Source: Arctopsyche grandis
Taxonomy: Eukaryota > Arthropoda > Insecta > Trichoptera > Hydropsychidae
Length of the DNA: 64,000 nt
Reading direction: 5' to 3'
NCBI RefSeq assembly: GCF_051622035.1
Contig: NC_135364.1
Coordinates: 11,919,001 to 11,983,000 of the forward strand
Shown here: piece after piece, positions 58,917-64,000 of the stretch
How positions within the stretch are numbered: position 1 is the first letter of the stretch
How the letters are laid out: every line of letters begins with the position of its first letter
The notes under the pieces: generated by a model
Databases searched by the model: none
Seen by the model: only the letters and a program-made list of their open reading frames with translations
What the model was told of the DNA's origin: nothing
Translations under genes and position numbers: made by a program

Positions 58917-59945
58917 TGTTTAGAATAAATAAATAAATATATATCTTGTACAGTTTGCAAAAGCAATTTTTGGAAAAATTCGCAATTTTAAAGGTAACCA
59001 CATTTTTTATCTAGTGGAAAAAATGTAGTTCTACAGTTGTTGAAAACAATTTCCCGTTCTACAGTTGTTGAAAATTTTTTTCTTGAATAATTATTTAATA
59101 ACGATTTAAAAATACATATAGTTTTTTCGGCGCAAATCAGGAGGTATGGTGAATATGCCAACAAACAGTTTTTTTTTCGATTTTAAATTCGAATTCGAAT
59201 TTTTTCATTCGAAAATATTGTGTCAAATTTAATTTGCAAAAAAGCGGGAAAAATGATTCGATAACGACACTCAGTGAATTTGTTATTTCATATTTGTGAA
59301 CGAAACATCCACGAACGAATTATCTGTCAACGAACGTCTGTTAACGGAATATTTGTGAACCAATGGTCCTGAATGAACAGTCGTGAGTGATTTGTGCCAT
59401 CTGTAAATGAAAAGTCTGTGGGTGGATTGTCGGTGAACAAAGTATCTGTGAACGTGTCGTGAACGAGAGTTGTCAGTGAAACTAATGTCTGTGAATGACT
59501 CGTCGTGTAATCATTTACAACAAATATGTGTTCGTTAACCCGTAACCGTATAGCAGGGGAAGTCAATACATTTTATGATATTAGAGTGATATTGTGAAAT
59601 TAAATTTATAATGAATTATTAGTGCATTGGTGCACCTGTTAAATAGTTAGCACTGTCTAACTATCAGTTTTCAGAATTATGCTGTAACGCGCGTGATGAA
59701 AGCTGCTACACACGTGACTTGTGTAAATTCTGCGTGTTCTTGTATAAGTTTTAAGGTACAATTTAATTTTTTTTGTGAAGTAATCGCGTATTTGAGCTTC
59801 ATAATGAAGTTTTTCGACCAATAGTAAACCAGATTTTTTATTTGCCTTTCAAGTATTATAGAATCAACAACAAAATAGCTGATTTTTTAAATGTCTTTAA
59901 GCGCCACAGATAGAAATTTTATAAAATTATGTCGTTAGGATAGCC

Positions 59946-60047
59946 AAGGTGCCGCTCATTGTTCCATTATTGTAAATCCTCTGTAAAAAAGGTTCGGCAA
60001 ACCTTTAACAATGGATTTACAACATTTGAGCAATACGCGGCACCCTC
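59946..60047. mobile_element. Small inverted-repeat element
   Basis: The left word aaggtgccgctcattg and the right word, read inward as agggtgccgcgtattg, are inverted. Pairing resumes at tgtaaatcc versus tgtaaatcca. About 100 bp, non-coding, no clear target duplication; possibly a hAT-type miniature element. Confidence 0.55.
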
Positions 60048-63000
60048 TGGGTCCGGGCTTTACCTATTACTTTCTTTCATCTAATGTAGTGGTGTTTTCT
60101 TAGGCTATACGTAGATTGGTTTTTTTTTTTTTGTATTTCGTTATCATGTAGTGGAAAGTTTCAGGGATTATCTTGAAGGTAATTTGCTTTTTATGTGTGT
60201 ATTATGACATCATTATTAAACTGAGTTTCATATATTGGATAAACGTACGCATGTACATATGTACATATGTAGTTACTTTAGTCACTTTTAACGATAGTCG
60301 ATTAAAGTTTTTCCGTTTACCGTGTTTACTTTTTCCGATAAAATAACATTTTATGAGTCGGACGTCTTTCGTCTTCACGGAATATTTTTCTTTTGATATA
60401 TTATAATGTAATAATTTTGAAAATTGGGTACCTTTGTAAATACTTGTCATGCGTGCTGTCAATGCGAATCTTGTTAGAAGTTAGTTTCCGAGTTAAAATA
60501 ATTCTTCCCGGTGTAAGAGGAGGTTTTTGCACGTGCTTTCGTGCTTTCCTTTCACAGTCAAGCTTCGTTTTATCATATTCTTTTCCGTTGTGAAATCGGA
60601 GAAAATGAGAAAAAGCTCGCAAAACATTTTATTTCCATACTTTTTTACTTTAAAAATTCTCCAGTGAGGTAAATATCATCTAAAGTTTCTTGAAAGAGTT
60701 CTCAGAAGTACGATGTTGCATTTGAAATATTTTAATATTTTTTCACACTGGCACATTTTTATTTTCTCGGAAATTTTAAATGAGATTTTAAAATTGATAA
60801 GATTGTTTGCTATAGTTTGTCACATAATTGATAATTAAAATATATTTTCTATACAATGTTTGATATAACGTTTCATAAGTAATCCCCGGTGACCGGGAAA
60901 AGTCTTTTGCGTGTTTTTCCGAGTTAATTTTATCAAGAATCGTAAACTGATTACGGTTGTCTCTACAGAGTGATTGTTTTCGTTCATGCAATGGCGAAGA
61001 AAATTGATTTTATTATTATATTAGCGAAATTGATTAAATAACCATTCTTGTATGATTCAATGGAAATAAATTAAACAATGTACAAATATATAACGAAATA
61101 TATGTATTTGTTTATTTTCATATTATATCTTTTTTTTACATATAAACAGCTAGATATTATAACAATGGTGTATTATTTAAACGTCACAGCAGATACGATT
61201 TATTTTATATTTATATAATGGATCGAGTCTGGCCGTCCTTTAAAGGGAAATTCAACTCATTCTCGGGTTTCAGCCGAATTGTTACATGCGTCAAATTTGA
61301 CACAGAGTGCGAAACTTGAGGGCGAGTTGAGTTTTTCGAGGATATTCGACGTAGAACAAGCGCTCCTTCAGTTGTTTTCGGGAGTGAAAGCAAGCGAGAG
61401 GGATTTAGCATTGAAGGATATCTTAAATCCGCGATTGCTTGCTTACAAAACCTCGTTTTATGTATGGGTATTGTACTTACGCAGTGTCGGTCATTTGGTT
61501 ATGCTTGGGTTGGTTAACTGAGAAATTTTATTATTTTTGGTCTGTGAGTAATCGTTGTTTGTTTGCGCGAGACGATGATTCATCGCGAAGGTGAAAATCG
61601 TGAGTGTGCTGAATGAATATCACATCAGTTGGGACATTTCCGTTTCCAGCACGTCTCAAAGGGTTAACGCTCTCTGCGTGTTTGATCTTTGGTGAAATGT
61701 ATATGTGGTTTTTTAAGTGTGATTTCCTTTCATGTGCGATCTTATTTAGGCTGATTGAAATTTGGGCTAATTTGTAGTTGAACATTTTAATTAAATTAAT
61801 CGCTTTGTAACCGTACATTTTATGCGAACGGAATTGTATGTGTCACATTTTATTTTCAGGGGTTGGTTATTTTTGTAGACCGCTCGTATCGGCGATATTG
61901 GCCGTTCAGATCAATAGTGGACCACTTGGGAAAAGCCGAGGAAATTGACTTCAACAGCTATTTCTTATAAATTTTATATTATGTTGGGATAGTCATAGCC
62001 GTTTTGCTTTCAAATGTAATTTACTTCCTTGGCAAACTGGACGATTTGTATTCTTGTCTTTATTATGTATGTACACAATATTTTACGACGTAATAATAAT
62101 AATTGTCCTATTTTCATTAAAAATTATTTCTATACTTAATTATTCAAAAAGTCACCATCCCTTGATCAAACATTATCTATGTGAAGGTTTAAAGACTTCT
62201 TATTTAAAAAAGTAATTCCTAGGTCCGTCGTTTTATGTTCTTGACATAAAAGAGAATTAAGGATACTGTAAGAGAACTGACGTGGTAAACGGGATCTAGA
62301 ATTGGAATACGTAGCTCACATTAATGCTCCTGGATATTTTTAAATCGTCAGCATATAATAAAAAGTAAAAATGAAAAATGGCTTTGTGAATATCATTAAT
62401 AAATAATTTAAAAAGCAATGGCCCAATATTAGAACCCTGCTGAACACCAGAGACAGTGGAATGTTTAATAGAAGATCAATGAACATATTTAACAAATTTA
62501 CGTCGATCCGTCAGGTAGTCAGTGAGAAGACGAATTAAACTATTAAAAAACCCAAAACTTGCTTAGAAATTTATGTGTCACAATTTAGAATTTTTTATTT
62601 TTTATTCATTTTTATACGAAATTAATTAAAATCTAAAATATTCGCCGCACCCGGAAACTATTTTCAATTATCGCGTCATGCGAAAATAAACTACACTATC
62701 GGTTTTATTTTAAATTAATCGCATTTTTATTTTTAAAACTAGAGAACACACGTGCTCTACTGAACATTTGCGAATATCTACAAAATTAATTCTGATATAC
62801 TTTTATATTGTTTTCTACGTACATACATACATACATACATATACCGTGTGTCATAAAATGAATGCTCATACTATAGATGGTCAAACTGATACATACGTTG
62901 AAATTGCTACTGAAATTAACGATGGACGTAAAATTATAACGGCAAAGCTTAAAATATGTAAATAATTAATTTAATTAAGTTGAACAACGTTGGCCTATTA

Positions 63001-63129
63001 CCTGAAATGTACTCGCGTGTCATGAGTGGTTGCCGACTGCTGATTTTTATATAATGGAAAATATCCTTACTTTCATGTCTGTTTTTATTTATTGGTGCAT
63101 GTGAATCTGATGTGCGTATTTAATTAGTA
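60048..63129. other. No gene recognised
   Basis: AT-rich. An 80-codon open frame near 61279-61521 lacks motif and splice context. A piggyBac-end-like word ctcaaagggttaac lies at 61657-61670. Nothing else was identified. Confidence 0.4.
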
Positions 63130-63134
63130 TGAGA

Positions 63135-63395
63135 ATCGCATCATATGTATATAATATCGCTATTCCGTCTATGTGTCTGTCTGAGATAACGCTCGCCGTA
63201 CTATAATAGTCGTTTCGATTCGACATACATATTTACGTCAAAGCTAAACCACTGTCAAAACGTATATATGTACGAATACAATAACAAAAGAAAAAAACTT
63301 CTATATATAATGATCGCTGCTAATGTTTCCGCTTGGCAGAGAACTTACCGCCATCTATTGAACATTTATTTAATTAATTAATGTGTCACAGCTAA
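63135..63395 (+). repeat. Dispersed direct repeat, copy 2 (copy 1 at 39139-39402)
   Basis: Same orientation and order as copy 1, with small indels (for example one fewer tctg unit near 63178) and scattered substitutions. A second partial unit (gtgtcacagctaaaactatg) follows at 63383, so the source element may be longer or tandemly organised. Confidence 0.8.
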
Positions 63396-63431
63396 AACTA
63401 TGCTAACAAAATTTATGAATATATGTATGTA

Positions 63432-64000
63432 CACTACCGTCCATATGTTTAAGACCAACATGTTGTTTGAGCATAACTTATACAATTTTACGTCAAATTA
63501 AAAAAAAAAACGCAGCTTTATTCAGAAATTATATATCTATTAAAATTGTTAAACAGATTTTAAAAACTAACTCAAAATAGATTTTAACTCAAAATAGGTT
63601 CAAAAAATCTGCGTGACGAAGTGACACATTTCGGGATCACGCCCTTGTCTTTACGCTGCTTGTATTCCAACCTTTTTTTTCGTACCATGCCATTGAAATG
63701 ACATCAAAACGGTTGAAAATAACAAACCTTTAATGAATTTGGTTCAGTTTTAAACGACCAATCCGACTTTAAATTCTTACTAGTGAAGAAATTATCAATC
63801 CCAGAAATTGCCGTAGAAATGCGGATACGAAAAATTCTAACGATGGTATTTTGAAGAATCGTTATTTCACTTCATAATAAAAAGAAAACCAGAGATATAT
63901 AGCCAAAGACACTTCATGTTTGAACGATTGCAGTACAGCAAACAATAAAAAAAATTCCAAAATTCGAACATTACGGAGGAAAAATCCAGATAAGGACGAC
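63432..64000 (+). mobile_element. Tc1-like transposon, 5' part, decayed, running off the window
   Basis: Begins after TA with cactaccgtccatatgttta, an end typical of Tc1-type elements. From about 63770 a frame reads KFLLVKKLSIPEIAVEMRIR, which matches the helix-turn-helix start of Tc1 transposases. It then breaks with a stop near 63850 and continues in other frames (KIPKFEHYGGKIQIRT). It is non-functional as far as visible; the catalytic DDE part lies beyond the window or is lost. Confidence 0.7.

Larger units (their letters stand above)
57915..58945 (+). mobile_element. 5'-truncated LINE inside the foldback element
   Basis: Starts within the late reverse-transcriptase/post-RT region and ends with a 3' UTR, a 44-nt hairpin (58873-58916) and aataaataaat tail. 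The flanks atatatattgt (before) and atatatcttgt (after) look like an 11-base target duplication with one difference. Same family as the 3' ends at 5756-5879 and 10595-10980. Confidence 0.85.
57625..59545. mobile_element. Foldback-like element with arms built of short degenerate repeats
   Basis: The left arm (about 57625-57870) and right arm (about 59291-59545) are long inverted repeats. Each is made of imperfect ~14-base units of the type ttcgttcacggacaa; about eight gttcac cores occur on the left and matching gtgaac-type cores on the right. The innermost parts are best conserved: ggatgtttcgttcac on the left equals the reverse of gtgaacgaaacatcc on the right. Arms of tandem subrepeats are characteristic of foldback (FB/Galileo-like) transposons. 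No transposase was seen; the middle holds AT-rich DNA and an inserted LINE. Confidence 0.65.

Noticed and set aside
61279..61521. 80-codon + strand open frame after an acceptor-like ttctcgggtttcag
   Set aside because: No recognisable motif and no donor; could not be tied to any gene.

Overview
This window is AT-rich nuclear DNA from an insect. Three things show this: split genes with GT..AG introns, the insect-type proteins PRL-1 and kinesin-73, and a typical arthropod transposon load. I cannot fix the order from sequence alone. Only three host genes are firmly recognisable, and most of the DNA is introns plus layered transposon relics.

Host genes. (1) A PRL-1-type prenylated phosphatase on the + strand has a complete four-exon CDS at 15310-16176. 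Just upstream are two plausible + strand exons (12548-12715 and 14719-14786) of an unrecognised transcript. (2) A PI31/PSMF1-type proteasome regulator on the - strand runs 23236-22041. Its N-terminal domain is clear and its C-terminus is doubtful. (3) The 5' end of a kinesin-3 motor gene (Khc-73/KIF13 type) on the + strand has exon 1 at 26438-26492 and exon 2 at 34629-34716. Everything from 34717 to the window end is probably its second intron.

Mobile elements. 0-9 kb: RTE LINE relics, one split by a hAT MITE, plus tRNA-derived SINEs. 10-14 kb: an inverted LINE tail, a SINE and a piggyBac-type MITE with TTAA duplications. 18.5-20.2 kb: a 1.69 kb internally deleted hAT with a perfect 8-bp target duplication. 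21-26 kb: several inverted-repeat MITEs. 28-33 kb (kinesin intron 1): hAT, TA- and TTA-flanked MITEs plus Jockey and RTE relics. 41-44.7 kb: a nearly intact two-ORF LINE. 48.5-51.7 kb: an RTE LINE with a 2.8 kb open frame between two long (AT)n tracts. 57.6-59.55 kb: a foldback-like element with arms of short degenerate repeats and a LINE inside it. 63.4 kb to the end: the start of a decayed Tc1-like element.

Most notable observations. (a) In the 41 kb LINE, ORF1 ends on a canonical A_AAA_AAC slippery heptamer directly before its stop. ORF2 is open in exactly the -1 frame from there, and its first ATG lies downstream of essential endonuclease residues, so a -1 frameshift is the natural reading. 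(b) A 41-44 nt terminal hairpin is shared by LINE tails and SINE tails; the loop is conserved while the stem sequence is swapped but stays complementary. (c) The foldback element at 57.6-59.55 kb.
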